DNA of 64,000 nucleotides from Atrichornis clamosus (taxonomy: Eukaryota; Chordata; Aves; Passeriformes; Menuridae). The notes below the pieces were generated by a model. That model did not search any database, was not told the origin of the DNA, and saw only the letters and a program-made list of their open reading frames with translations. The translations under genes were made by a program, and so were the position numbers. Shown here in pieces: positions 12,501 through 27,500 of the stretch. Positions within the stretch are counted from its first letter, which is position 1. Each line of letters starts with the position of its first letter. Location of the stretch: positions 124,001-188,000 of the forward strand of contig WBMZ01008618.1 in assembly GCA_013400975.1 (NCBI GenBank), in the 5' to 3' direction.

Positions 12501-15500
12501 GACAGCTGACCCCAGGTGATCCAAGGGATATTCCAGAACACATGGCAATGTGCTCAGTATGTCAATTAGACGGAAAGCTGACCTGGGGGGGGCTCCTGGA
12601 GGTCACTACAATTTATTATTATTACAGTTATAAGTAAATTTTCCTAATTTTCCATAAATTTTCCTAATTTTTTCCTACTTTTATTCCTTTTATTCATTCC
12701 CCCATCCCACTGGGGGCAAGTGAGTGAAGGGCTGCGTGCTGCTTAGTTGCTGGCTGAGGTTAAAGCATGACAACTCTCATTACAAGCTGCAATGTCACTG
12801 CATTCAGTGGAGCTCAACTAACTGGTCCAGTCACTCTGAGAGGGAAAAAGCCTTATCAAATATGATTGTTATCTGAAACCTAATAAATAATAATAAAACT
12901 CCTTACTATTGTCTTTCTGTAATTGGGTATAAAGTATAGAATCATTTTAATTCAGCCAAACCTTCAGCAGTAGTGAAAATTTAAGATGGGTCTAGAGAAC
13001 AGGTCTAGACAAGCAGCTGAGGGAACTGCAGCTCTTCAGCCTGGAGAAAAGGAGGCTGAAGGGAGACCTTTTCACTTGTAGAGAGGTGGGTGTTGATGTC
13101 TTCTCCCAGGTAACAAGCAGCAAGACAAGAGGAAACAGCCTCAAGTTGTGCCAGGGGAGGTTTAGATTGGATACTAGGAACAATTTCTTCATCCAAAGGG
13201 TTGTCAAACACTCGAACAGGCTGTCCAGGGAAGTGGTGGAGTCACCATTCCCAGAAGTATTTAAAATCCATGTGGATGTGGTTCTTAAGGACATGGATTA
13301 GTGGTGGCCTTGGCAGTGCTGGGTTAACAGTTGGACTCAATGACCTTAAAGGTCAATGACTTTTTCCAACCTAAACAATTCTATAATTCTATGAATTGCC
13401 TAGATAAGGAAATTCACAAGCATATAGAAAGTACTAATGCCCACCAGCTGTGCAGTAATCATAGAATTGATAATGAAGTAATTAAAAGTTTAATATTTTA
13501 CTATGCATACAGTTTATTAAAGCTGTCGACTCACTATGTTAACTACATTTTAGAATTTTGGAACTCATTTAGAATATTTAAGCACATTCCAGAAACTGTT
13601 TTGGAATGGAAGAGAGAAAACAATGCACCAATGGAATGAAATTAAATGAATGCCAGAGAGAGCTCTAACTGCAGTTTCCTGCTGAGAATTTACCATATTC
13701 TCTCTGTAGACACTTTTAAATTTATTTCTTTTTTCCAATTTTAGCAACAAAAAAAAATCAGAGGAGTAACGACAAGGTTCGCTTCCTCTCCCCTATTGGT
13801 TTAGTGTTTCCAAATAGAAGATACATTTTGTTACACTTACCATACTGCTAACTATACCTCCTTCTGAAACTAGAACCCTTCTCTCAGGTATGGTCCTTAA
13901 AGCCACAAAATAAAAAATGAAGCTGAACTATACCTAGGGTGCCTTTAAAATAAGAAAGTGCCAGCTGTGCTTTTGAAATTTCACCTCTATTACTGCAAAT
14001 ACCAGTGAGGAATGAAGTTCTCTCCCTTGGAAAATGATGATACAGGATTATGATGCGGGCCTGGAGGCTGGTAAACTTTGACCAATATCCTGATCTATTA
14101 CAAAAATTTATCCCATTTTTCAGCTCACCACCAACATTAGTTTCCCAATAAACAAGGACACATTAGGATAAATGGACATAAGATCAGAGGTGTTTATGAT
14201 AGTTTCATAGTTCTGTTTCATATAATATTGTTTTGCTACAGTTTTGTCCGGATTATTTTAAAAATAAATCTTTCATGAGCTGCTAATGTCCAAAATTAAG
14301 AAAACAAACAGCAAATGTTGCTGTTTAAAGTTATTTCTCTTTCCTTTCAGATACTCTATTCTTGGTCAAAGCCTGATTTTTATCAACATAAGGTACCCTC
14401 ATTAAAACAAACTCTCTACTTGATAAATAAGGCCAGAATTTCTTCAATAAAATACTTCTAAGGAATTCAGTGTTTAAAACACAGGAGTACACATATGTAA
14501 TTAGTTGCCTTAAGTCCAACACTACCAGACTTAATATGCTGTACTACCACTTTAATTTTCATGAAATCATGTAATATTTCAAATTGATATTCTGATGAAT
14601 AAGAAGCTTTTGATTTTATAATATGAACAGTTATGATTTAGACTAGATAGTAATTAAAACACACCATCTTCCTCAGCTGTATCTTGCGGCTTGGATTTTA
14701 AAGTGAAGATCTTTCTTAGCTTACAGTTAGCTGAAATAATAATTCCATCCAAAGACTGGAAGATGGCTCCTCTGAATATTTCACTGGTAAATGCTACCAA
14801 GTCAATACACATATTGCACCACTAGAAAAGAGAAAAAAATAGTCTTTAGTAAAACCTGTGAGCTAAGGCTAACATACCTTCTATACAAGGTATGCATGTA
14901 TGTCAAATAAACAAGATGGACTTCAGGAGAAATGCAGCAATTTTCACTAAATTTGCAGAAATGTAATATATTTTATATGATTACTCACGTATAAAATTTA
15001 GCTGACCAATGGTTGAAATTTTAAGGGAAAAGAATACTAAACCATAATGACTATACATGCCTCATTTCCTTAAAAAGTCAGGGTAGAAATATTAGCTTCT
15101 AATTGCCAAATAGCAAATATATTTGAGAAGAAGTTTAGGTGCATACATTACTGTTCAACTGCTATGTCTGAAATTTTGGAAGAAAAGTAATACCTGTTTT
15201 GAAGACAGCAAGCAATGGACTGAAAAATTCAGTATTTAATTATAACTGATATTTCTATTGCTGAGGTTGAAAAATACAATTGGTAAGAATACAATACAGA
15301 AAGATCTCATGTGAACATGCAAACTATGTTCTGCTGCTGGAATACTCAATTTATTATATCCTTATTCACAACCCATCATGCTGATGATAATGATCAGTTT
15401 GTGTATACAGTAAGTTGAATTATCAGAGCCATGTAAAGGAACTGTCTAATCACAGAAAGCAGCATGCTCCCTCCTTTAAGTAAAAGCAATGATAAAAAGG

Positions 15501-18500
15501 CCATTTAAAGGAGACAGATATGTATTCAGATATACTAAGAAACACAGATCTACTCTTTAAGGTTGGTCAAGCATTAAGGTTATTAAAATATTTTGTCATT
15601 ATATCTGATCAGAGCATTTAGACAGATCTCTGATTAATGCTTTATTATCTAAATTAAAATACATAACTGAAGTTCTTCTGATTGAACTTAACTCAGCGTA
15701 CATTAATGCACACTTTAATTCTGAAATCCTTGTACTGGTCTGACACCAACTAACTGAAATTACGCTGAAGAAAAATAATTTAATTTAAGCAGATTTTGAA
15801 TTATCAGCAAATTCAGGGTATGATCTGATACATATTAGTTAAAAAAGAATCCAATCACTTCTTCCCACAAAGCAGAAAACTCCTCAATCTTTAGTTACCA
15901 CAGCAGCTTTCACCTAACCTATCTCAAAAAAATTTATAACTTCACAGGTTTTTGTAAAATATTCTATCTCTTGTCTAGCCTTAAATTCACAGCTGCTTAG
16001 TATACTGTTATCTAGTTCTCTTGGTGCAAAAGTATATTTTAAAGTATTTGAAATCTAACTATTCTCATACCAAATTTATTTTCTAAAGCAGCATTTGAGA
16101 CTCCAGTCCTTACATGGTTATATGGCAACCATCCGGCTTTGCATCCTGTCAGCTATCACCACATGTTGTGGCTGGGCATAGGAGAGTGGAGAAGATAATG
16201 GTTATTGTTTTATTTTCATCAGTTTGACATATAGATTGTTTTCTAGATGCCAGAATTGGGAAGAACCTGAAGAATGTGAAAGCAGCCATCAGCTGCAGCT
16301 CCAGTGAATGCCACCAAAGGTCACCACAGGGGAAGGGACACGTGAGCAGCAGCACCATAATGAAGAAGTATCAGGGACACAGAGAATTTTACAGAGGTTG
16401 GATCAGCAGGAGAGATAAACACATAACAAACAGCAACAATTTTGGACAATGGGAATGAATTCCTAATATAAGAAGAAGAATAAAAGAGGAGCAGCATTAA
16501 GCGGTTCTGCTGCCATCTGGTAGAGGGGACATACACACGTTATCTTGAATCAGTAAGAACTGTGTTCTAAACCAAACAATAATTTCAACAATCCTATAAA
16601 CATTCACAAAACATTTCTGATTAAAAAACATGCTCAACCACAGTCCAGAGAATATTCCCCAGGTACCTACTATTTTGCGCTTGATCATAAACAGAGGAAT
16701 TTTTGCATGCAGAGGGGTTACAGACAACTCCTTGTGGACCGTTGACAAATACAATCTTCTTTTAATATTGCCTAAATCAGTTATTCTATAAAAGAAAAGG
16801 CAGGAGAGAATGGAACAGATCTTTGTCAATTCAATAACCAAGTATCTTTGGGAAATCACAAAAAAAACTATTCATGTGCAGAGCCTTTATGTCAGTGATA
16901 GTAAATATGGAATTTAAAAATTAGTTCTTTTACAAGATGAGTAATGAGATTTCTTTCTCCAATTCAAACTTGGTGGCTATATCCCTGCATATGTAAAACC
17001 ACTTTACATGTTAATTTTATTTCAACAGTCTACACTCTCTCCTAGATTTCAACAGCTCTTCAGAGTATGAAAGAATTCAATTTGTATGAACTGAGAGCCC
17101 AGTAGACTTTAATAATCAGACAGGTTTTGGCCCTTTAAGCTTGTGTTATCTTGGGGCCTGTTAACTAGAAAAACATTATTTGCTTTCTTTTCCTAAAAAT
17201 GCATCTGTCACATTATATAGACTCTTTTCAGCTTAAAGGTAAACACAGTACAATGTCTGTCTGTTTTACTTCATGAGGACATATCTTCAAATGTGAATCA
17301 TAATGCAGAAGTTTATTGCTCACTATTCAGGTCATCTCACAATGACACCAAGGACACTGCATTTCAACATTTTTAATAAATTCAAACTACAGCAGTGATC
17401 ACAAAAATAAATTAGGTTTCCTTTAAAGTGATAAAGAGGGTCATTTTTACATTCTGTTTCCTTCAAATCTTGTGAGCAACTGTACCAGTTGTGGCTGGGA
17501 CACAATTAAATTTCTTCGGAGTAGCTTGGACAGTGCTGTGCTTTGGATTTGTACTGGAAGCAGTTTTGGCATCTCAGGGATGTTTTCATTGCTACTGGGC
17601 AGGGCTTACACAGAGTCAAGGCCTTTTCTGCTCCTCACCTCATCCCACCAGTGAGGAGGCTGGGGATGCGTGAGGAGTTGGGAAGAGACACAGCTGGGAC
17701 AGCTGATCCTAACCAACCCAAGGGATATTCCAGACAATATGGTGTCATGCTCAGCAATAAGAACTGCGGGGAAGGAGAAGGAAAGGGGGAAGTTCAGAGT
17801 TATGTTGTGTTGCCAAGTAGCCATTACTCATGATAAAGCCCTGGGTTCCTGGAGATGGCTGAACATCTGCAGGCCCACTGGAAGGAGATGATGCCTTATT
17901 TAGACTCAGTTGCATTCAGATTTAGTGCAGCTTTTGCTCTCCCTATTAAACTGTCTTAATCTCAACCTATGAGTTTTTGCACTTTTATCCTCATATATTC
18001 TCTTCCCCATCCCACTGCAGGAGGACTGAGAGCAGCTCAGCTGCCTGCTGGGCTTAAACCACCACAGCAGCACAACCTTGACAGTCCCCAGCAGTCCTAC
18101 CTTGTTACTCCAGAGCACAGATATTGCTTTAAAGGCTGCAGTCTGAGAGAATATGCTTAATGTATAGGGAAACAATGATTAATTTACCTATCATTTTTGA
18201 ACACACCTATTGCTAACAGATGGGTATTTCTCTGTAGTAAGCAGCCCCTCTGAGAAGATGACAGATAATTACAATAAACAACTTTTTGTCACTACTTAGT
18301 GTTGTTAAAAGTAATTACTCATAATCATTCAAATGCTGGATTTTACTTTAAAATAGTAACCTATGGATCTGGTTTTCAGAAACTATCCACTCTAAATCTT
18401 GGATGTTCAGAAGTGCTAAGAAATTGATGCACCAAAGAACTCCAAAGTATTGGGGTACTGGTTGCTTGGAGCTCCCTAGATTTCCAGGTTACATGTAGAG

Positions 18501-21500
18501 TTGAGCAACTGTGCCGAAGAAACAGGCAGTTGCAGTAACCTGAGTGCTGAAAAACAAATAAAAATACTATTCCTGCTGAACCTCAAACTGCGTAATTCTC
18601 AATAGAGAATGTTGCTTCAAATGATGCTATAACAGAGCAGTAGGCACCTAGGATTAAGTCATGCAAATCTTCAAACAACTGGAAATAAAAACGTATAATA
18701 TCAGTTCAATATGTTTAAATTTTATTATTTATTTCTTATATGAATAGGTTTATCTCTCTCCCTCATGAAAAAAATTAGGTACCTTAGTTACAGAAAGGCC
18801 ATTGGTAAATGTACAGCTCAGTTACATTCCAAAATGTAACACTGAACACATTCATTTAGATAAAAACACGAACATTTATATCAGACTCTGTCATATAAAT
18901 CTAAAATAAGACTGTTTTTATGATATATATGCCATAAGGATGGGGCAAACCTTAGATACACAGATATAATCACTCCTAAAGAAGTGTGATTTATTTCAGT
19001 AAATTCATTTAAAATAATAAAAATATTTATATTCCGCAGGCAAAAGTAGGTGAAACATTCAAACAGGCAAATTTGAAGAAAGAAGATAGCCTTAACATTC
19101 TGTAACATAATTTATTTCCTAGGAGAAGAAAAATAATTATTTAAGAGTTAGTGTAACTTTCAGTTACATTGCTTATTGGAAAATAAAAATAAAGCAAGGG
19201 TCTGAAGAAACTTTTCTGAAATAATTCAGACAATGGGAGTTAGAACATTAGATCTCTCAGCTGCAAAATTACACCAGAGTACTTCTGGTGAAACTCAACT
19301 TTCTTTTCCTGTTATCCATAAGCAGAACCTACATTAACCCCACAATGTCAAGAAACATCTGCAGCACAGATCTTGATTTTCAAAGATGCACTAAAAAAAT
19401 CTATATGGGAGTTAATGTATTTTTATTATGTCTGTGCTTGAGTATTTATATCTAAGGGTCAGACATGTGATAGAAAAGTAATGAGACCATGTTGAGAAAA
19501 ATGAGGTAGTCAACAAGAAAATCAACCTCATTTATAATAATATTCCTGTGATCAGCAGGTGCATAACTCTTCCAGCTATGGTCATTAACTGCATTCATTT
19601 CACACTTAACATCTACATTTGCAAACCATTTGAAAGTAAAATTACCTTCCAATTCAATTTTCAATTTTATTTTATATCGTCAACTTTGATTGACTATTCT
19701 CCTCACAATGGTAACTATAGTGAGATTGCAAGCAAATGGTAGCAACTACCCAAGAGTACAGACAAACTCATCTGCTCAGATTACCTATTCACTTTGTTTC
19801 TGTATGCAAAATAATTTATAACCATTTGTTAATGTTCAATTCAAGGCTAAAAATGAACTTAGAAAAAATGATACTGAACTGTAGAAGGGATGCTTCATTT
19901 GTCAGGTTCACTTGTTCTTACAATGAAAGTGTTTTTCTCCTTATAAATGACTTAACCGGCAAGTTTACCAAACATGAAAGCAGGTATTTCATCGATGTTG
20001 CTAAGCTTAGAGCAGCTCCCATACAATTTAATAGTAACTAATCTCTTTGTCTGCTGGTCAAAACCCAGAGAGAATCCTCTGCTAATGTTTCACTATTAAT
20101 ACAGTAGTATATTAGTATTTAACAATTGTAGTCCCCATAAAAAGCACGTGCTTCCGAAACATTAGACAGTATCATCATTGTCATCTCCATTTTAAAGACA
20201 GAAAAACAAGGCACTAGCAATTGTCAGCTGATTTGCCACACTTTCAGATTCTCAAGTTTCCTTATTCAGGAGCCTCTTGTACTTCACACACATTTTATTT
20301 TATGTGCTACTTGTAAATTGGTCTTGCAGGAGACACTACGTTACTGAAGTGGCTGCCTGATCATCTGAAATCCAGAGCATTGTATCTTGCCCTCATAAAA
20401 ACAGATGTAACTATGTTGAAAATCAATCAAATCTCTACAAAATAAGAGATCTGGCAGACTAATAATTCATCCAGACCTAGAGAACAAGTTGTGGTGTACT
20501 GGATTTTCCTGTTGATAGTGGTTTTCTGGAGAGCATTAAAAAAAAGCCCCCACAAAGTGCCCTTAGCCAGTATCCATAAAGAGGCAGTAACACAGGTGGC
20601 AGGCACAAAACAAGACTCATCAAATCCGGCTGTTAGAATAGAAAAACTTTCATAATACGAGCAATTATGAAGAACTGGTGAATCCAGACCTCTCCCCATA
20701 CAGTACTGACATATTTGCAATCAATTCTCCAAAAAAAAAAAAAAAAAGACCTGGTATTTTCACTGATCAAGAATAATTACTTTCACAACTCTACGTTTCA
20801 AAATTCGTTCTGGAAGTGCCCACTAATATTCATAACATATTTTAGAAATGTCTATCAATATTTGAATATACTTGGTATAGAAATAAGTTCATCTTTCTTT
20901 TATTTCAAATATTTAGTAAATTCCATTTGAAGGCACAATGCTATTCCTCTGAAGCATGGCTAAATGTGCAAAATCATTTAGAAAACTGTAATTCTAAAAA
21001 ACAGGTTTTAATTTTTCAGTAGAAAGTACTCTAATGAGTATTAATATGTGGAAAGTTTAGTGCTGACTTTTTTTCAAGAATCTAAACAAATTACCTCTAT
21101 AATGGAGTTATTTATGCCTGCAGCTAGTTATGCTGTGTCTTTTTTTTTTACTTTATTGGTTGTTATTCTTCCCTCTTTGCTATTCCTTCCATGAATTTTC
21201 TATTTCAAATAGACAATCCATCCTTTCATCCATCCTTTTCAGACAAAGGAAAGGTTATGTTTACACCTGCTAATGTAACAGTTCTCTTAAGTACAGCCAT
21301 ATTTCTCGCATTTAAACCATTTATTCTAATTACTAAAAGTTACTAAGAAGTCTGCCCATTAAAAGGACAAAATGAACTTTTTTGCTAACACAATTTACTT
21401 GCATAAGAAAATCCTGAATAACAAATCCCACCAACCACATATAAACAGGATTCAGTTTACTCCATGATATTTACATTGATCCACCAACCAAAATATACAT

Positions 21501-24500
21501 AATTAGTACTTTTCTTCCCTCTACAGTACTAGAAGACAGTTTTGTAGCTGCAGAAGCAAAGAAACTCATCAAATGCGAGAACTTAGAAATATTTGCAGAA
21601 AAAAGGTAACAAATTTGTCCTGACTAGGGGGAAAGAAAATACCTGTCTTTTTTCAGATGAAGTGGCTAATCTAATTAAAAACATAATTTTAAACTACAAC
21701 TATGTATTTTGTTATCAATTCTATAAAAATTGCATGAAGCTTTTTTTTATATCTGGAAGCAGGGCATCCTGTTCATAGGATACCTTTACATGGTTTTTTT
21801 GTGATATCTGTTTCCTAAATTACCACCCATGCTGTGTTGGTATTCTAGTCAAAGTGATGAGTGTAAGAGTTACTAGAAAATATTTATTTTCAAATATATG
21901 AGTTAATCTGCTTTGTAAACTATGGAATTTAACATATCCTAATACTTTTACGGCTGTTTCTGTATTTCATTCCTGCTTCACAAAAAATTCAAGGAATAAG
22001 TCTCATGCTACTAAACACCAGAATTTCAAATAATCTCTCCTGCTAAATCTATTCAATAAAGTTTACCTTCAGTCTCTATCTAAAATCTTCAAATAACATC
22101 CGATATACATGACAGAATTAGCATTTGTGTCCTGCTTTGAATTTTAAGAGGTTGGTCTAAGTTTTGCAAGACTAACCAAGATTCATATTGTTCTGTATCT
22201 GAAAACATGCTGGGTCTTTAGGTTAACATGAATAATTTATGGTATCTCTGCGAGCAAAGCTAAAATGATGACTGATTATCATAGCATCTAATTCACATAA
22301 ATTCAAACTGTTATGGTATCTATGAATAAATTAGCTATGCCTGTAAAGCCTACTATGTTGTGGTTATTAAAAATCCCAAAGTAATAAACTTATGTTTATA
22401 GAAAAAACTGTTTGAAAACAGGAAATATGGTATCAAAATATATATTCTACTGTACTGTTCACAAGCCTTGTAATAAGATTTCTTATCAACAAGTACAACT
22501 ACTTTAGGAATACAGACATTTTAACCCCTTTTCCCCTACAGATTCCTCTATACCTAACTAGCTAAACTTCAACAGAAAACTTCTCAAGCCTTATCAGATA
22601 TGTTCCCGAGTTTGAAACTTTCACAGAGTTTGCATTAATTCAGAATATAACAAGAGCTGTTGCCTTCTGGAGCTAGTGAAGGACAGTGGTAAGGAAAGCT
22701 AATTTGATTATGAACGGGGGGATAGTAACTGAGCAAACCCATTGATATGAGCTTTGCCAGTTGAGCAAAAGGTTGAAACATCATGACAAATTAAGAAATT
22801 AAGAGACACAGATACCATTAGAGTGAACGAGCAAACATGCTGTGATCCTCAGCGCATTCAGACTAGAAATATGGTCCATAAGGGACTGAGGGGTTCCAGG
22901 AAGTGGCAACACAGCAGAGCCCCATGGCACGTTAATACCAAGCACCAAGTCTGGGCTTCAGAGCTCTTGACTGAGCAGCAGTTTTCACTGACACTTGGAA
23001 CGTCTGCTCTGCAGGTTTTCATGTCAGAGGAGAGGTTCTTATAAGAGGCCTCAGACCTCTCCAACTTTACAAACTATCCACATGTGATTAACAGCTGTTT
23101 GCCATCCAAAAATTTAAACAAGTAGTTTAAAGCACCGTGAACTGGCCATCACTGAGAGTGGCAGTGTGACTTCAGAGCTGCAGCAATGGATCAGTACCAC
23201 ACCCGAACTGGGGAAAAATAAGTTGAGCAACCTACAGGCACTCATACAAGACCACAAAATATTTCAGTACGTAACCAGAAATTGAGCATTTCATCCTTGT
23301 TCTTATGTCAGACCAGTCTATTCTTTTTTTTTTTGGTGGGTTTTTTTTCTTTTTTTGGCTACGGTACTATTTTGATGTCTGTTTCCTCACATCAAGAGCT
23401 GTACTCATTTGCTGTAAAACTTACCATAACAAGACGTACTAATTTCATGTGATACCCAACACTGAGAAAAACCATATCAGAAATAAGTATGACCATGGCT
23501 ATCAGAAATAAGCATTACAGTACTTTGAGAATAAATGTTTTGAGTGCTTGTCAAAATGCCAAGCAGAAGTACTAACATCCACATGTCCGTATATTGGGAA
23601 TTAAAGCAAGAATGCCAACATGAGCCAGATGCTGTTTCCTTTAACGTGAAAATATTTTTTCATACATTGAGTTACCTTTGCTTTTTCAGAAAGGTAGCAA
23701 AATCCATAAGACTGAAGATTAAACAACTGGCTACTGCATTTACAGCAGACAGCTACATTCAGCATTACTAATAGCTTTGCTATTATTTGCTCCAAAGAGG
23801 CTGCATAAATTACATGCTCTCTACCTTAGTTGTGATTTTATTATGTTTCACCAAAATTTTCATCCACAATCTATTTTACACATTTTTAGGCAGATCAATA
23901 TATTGATTGTTAATGTGGTGGTATTCATCTACTCATGCCATGTAAAAAAGTATCTAAAATTCTACTTAAATTTATTCCAAAGAAAAGATAAGCCAGCTAA
24001 TATAGACAGTAGTTTGCGCATTTCAGTATTTATGACAGGAATCTTGCATGACTGGTTGATAGCAGCAAGTTAGAAGGTTTAGCTCAGCTGATGTCAGCAG
24101 TGATGGACGGCCTTGATGAAATTCTTGTTTGCTGACCAGATCAATCACTGAACAGAATGCAAAAGAGAATGAGGCTCAAACTAAAGTCCTATTTCCATGT
24201 CTGTGCAGAATGGGAGAGCAAGAAATGTAACATAAAGCATCATGCCCAGCTGTTACAAAACTTGTCAGTGTTTTTTACATAAAGTAAATTTCATGGCTTG
24301 GTATGCTATCAATTTTCACTTGAAGCTGCTAAAAGATATAGTAGTAAGTAGTCAGATTATGTAAGAAACCCTCTTTGAACATTAAACTTCAGGAAGCAAC
24401 AACACAATCAACATTCTGTTCACAAACAAGCGAGAGATTTCTTTGAAAGCATCTGAAATGGAAGGTACTGAATGGCAGCCACATGAGGCAAGAAGGACTT

Positions 24501-27500
24501 GCCTTCATTATTTACTGGATTATCTAAAGTCTGCTAGGATGAAATAATGCACTGTCTATTCTGCAAGTCTTGAAGGACTTCATGGGTCCATCACTAAGCT
24601 ACAGTTGATTTCAAACACAAAACTTAGTACTAAAACTATTTTAAAACAAGTTTTATTAACTTTTTCACATAGTTGATCTAAGCAGGGAACAACTGAGATT
24701 GTACTTTTAAGACATATACACCTTCATCGAAGTTACTGAAGCTACTTAAAGAATTAATGAACTTACGGAATTATCAGAATAAGCATGAATTTTATTATAA
24801 CACAAGTAATGAAGAAACAATTCTTTTGTAAAAAGTATATGGAATTGTGTTAAGTGAGATTACTTATCCACACAGACACTGAAGTCACTGCATGTAAAAG
24901 AAGAAGAGAAAATCAGGATTTGTACCAGGTTCTATGATAATAATTTGGAATCAGGAAAGTTAAAAAAAGGTAAAATAAATAGTTAATATAGTTTATATTA
25001 TATGCATTCCATAGCAATATACTATATGTTACATAAACTGTATATACAGCAAATACAAAATACATGTATTTAAATCTACAGAAGTACATAGGAATATTAT
25101 AAGAACACATTTGCTTCTATAAGAGGGACACAGTAATGACAGGAACAGGAAGTAGTGAGAAAAGATGAAGAAAATATAAAGTCTAATAAACATAAGCTGA
25201 AAAGAGAAACAGCAAATAAAGGGGGGAGAGGTGATATGAAATTTTTTAATCAAAAAAAGCAAGCAATTAGAAAAATAAAAATAGTAGGAGCACAAAAGAG
25301 GTTCTTGTTAAGAAGGTGGCAAGTATCCAAAAGAATCAAACTCAACATGACACCATAGAAAAATCTGAATTTCTGTACCTGTCATTAAGTCTCTGGCCCC
25401 TGTCTACAGAATGTCCATGAGAAGCAAATCTATGTATTTGGTTTCCATTTACTGCATGACATATCCTGTTTGTTTTGCCCCTTTCTCCCTTTAAATGGAA
25501 ACTTACAGAAAGACAAACAAAAATAAAACCCTTCTTTGACTTTACCCAGTTTAATTGCATATCATTCAACCCATCTTTTCTTGCAGATCTTCTAATGGCC
25601 ACGTATTTCTTTTGTTAATCCAAGTCTTAGATATCCTACTGGCTACACAGCTGAGTGAGTTGTGCTAGTTATATATAAACAGATGGTGTTTCTAGGGGAG
25701 AAATGTTGTCCAAAGTCTGACAATTCCCCAAGTTTAAAACTCTATTAAATCATTCCACACTGAACTAATAAAAAAGTCTGTTTCAGCTGTACCTCTCTTT
25801 CTTTACAGTATGGATATAACTATACCAACTGAGAACTCCATTTGTTGTTTTAGCTTTTTAGCATTTGTTTGATTGTGTTTTTCTCCTCCAATTATTAGAC
25901 TATATACTTATTTTTCTCATGAACCAAAGGGCCCTCTCTTATGACTTATTCATAATTCTCTTATGAATTTTTAGGCAGACCTCATGCACCGGTATTTTCA
26001 TATGTTTGATAAATTTCCATCTCATTTCTTCAGATTTTTCACCATCATCATTCAGGATTTTTACAGTTTGTTCTGTCTTCAAAGGAACATCAGTATTTAA
26101 AACATCCAAGAGAAAATGATCTCATTAGCTTAATTACTTCTTATTGACTTGACAAGTCACCATGCTTTAATGCAAAATATGCCACCATAATTAATGACTG
26201 CAATCAAGCATTCACTTTAAGTATTCAAGGAAATTTTATGCATCTTACAGTAACTCAGTGGAGAAGTCTTTTCCCAATGGCACAAAAATCTGAAGTGTCA
26301 GAAATTGCTGGATCAGTCCCACTAGAAACAGGAAAAAAAATTAAATATATATGCTATGTGCATGTAGATGCACATTTCACTACCCAGCATTTCAATTTTG
26401 TACCATACTGCTATGCTCCTGCAACATTATTTCCCAAGGTTCGCACAACATATGAACATGAGAAAAACCTGAAGAAAACCAATTCAAACTGCAATAAAAG
26501 GGTTGTTTTAAAAGTCCCATCTGTGGCTTTGGTGGAATTCTCATGAAAGCAAAAGGAACCATTTTTTTTAGCTTACTACTTTTGTGTTCCAAGAGCATGA
26601 AGACAACAAATATTCCGTAAGAATTATAAAGTGAAGTAATACTTTCCTATCAAGATTATCTTATAGTCATACTAAACTTGCAGTCATGTTTGTGACAATG
26701 TACATCTTGTTAAACAACTTCAAAATACTCTTGGGTAAGGATGCAATTCAGATCATGACAACACTGCTCAGTGGAGGCTTCTGATTTTTAGAACAATAGC
26801 AAAGGAGCTTGACTGAGGGAATAAACAATACAATTCAGGTAGCTCCTTATCAAGGGAAAAACAGTACAAAGATGACTGAATTGAACCATATGTTGTTTTC
26901 TTAGATATTCCATCAGGGAGGATACAGACTGCTTTTCATTGACTTCACAAGAATCAACTGCAACATTGGCTCCTCTTCTAAAGAATGACAATTCAGAACT
27001 TTCTTCTTTTGAGGGTCAAATGACACTTTAAAGCTTCAAATCAGATTTACTTATATAGTCACCTTTTATTTTGGAAGAGTATACAAAGTTATAGTGCAAC
27101 TGGGAGATTGTTACTTGATGAATTAAATACTTGAGGTACATACACCTCAAGAGAGGAAGAGACCAAGACAGAAGGAACCACAATGGTAACAGATGGAAAT
27201 CTGACTGCAGTATTGCAGCACTAGCTGAAGTAAATTTAAAACTAAACTATTTTTAGCAGTGATTATCCACAACATTAATTCTCAATCCTCATTTTAATGT
27301 TTAGAAACAGTTAACATTCTTTTTCTTTTAATTGTTTACTGTTATTTGCTATAGTAGTTTATTGTAATACTGAAAATAAATTAGTTTGATTTCTTGAACA
27401 TATACATTAGATTAATATTTATTTTAATGAAGATAATAGCCAATTGCTTTTAAGAAGTTCAGATTAATCTTCAAGGCCTTGCTGCATGACCAGCCCATAC

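Larger units (their letters stand above)
11125..14664 (-). other. CFAP20DC intron 7
   Basis: About 3.5 kb containing the LTR at 12.3 kb and the CR1 tail at 13.0 kb, which lie about 200 bp apart. The remainder is AT-rich with no recognised element. Confidence 0.8.

Noticed and set aside
12985..13396. Overlapping ORFs of 68-102 codons on both strands.
   Set aside because: They lie within a CR1 3' UTR, which is non-coding.
12320..18066. A single 5.7-kb provirus bounded by the two LTRs.
   Set aside because: The sequence between them contains CFAP20DC exons 6 and 7 and a CR1 tail, not retroviral genes, and the LTRs differ too much.
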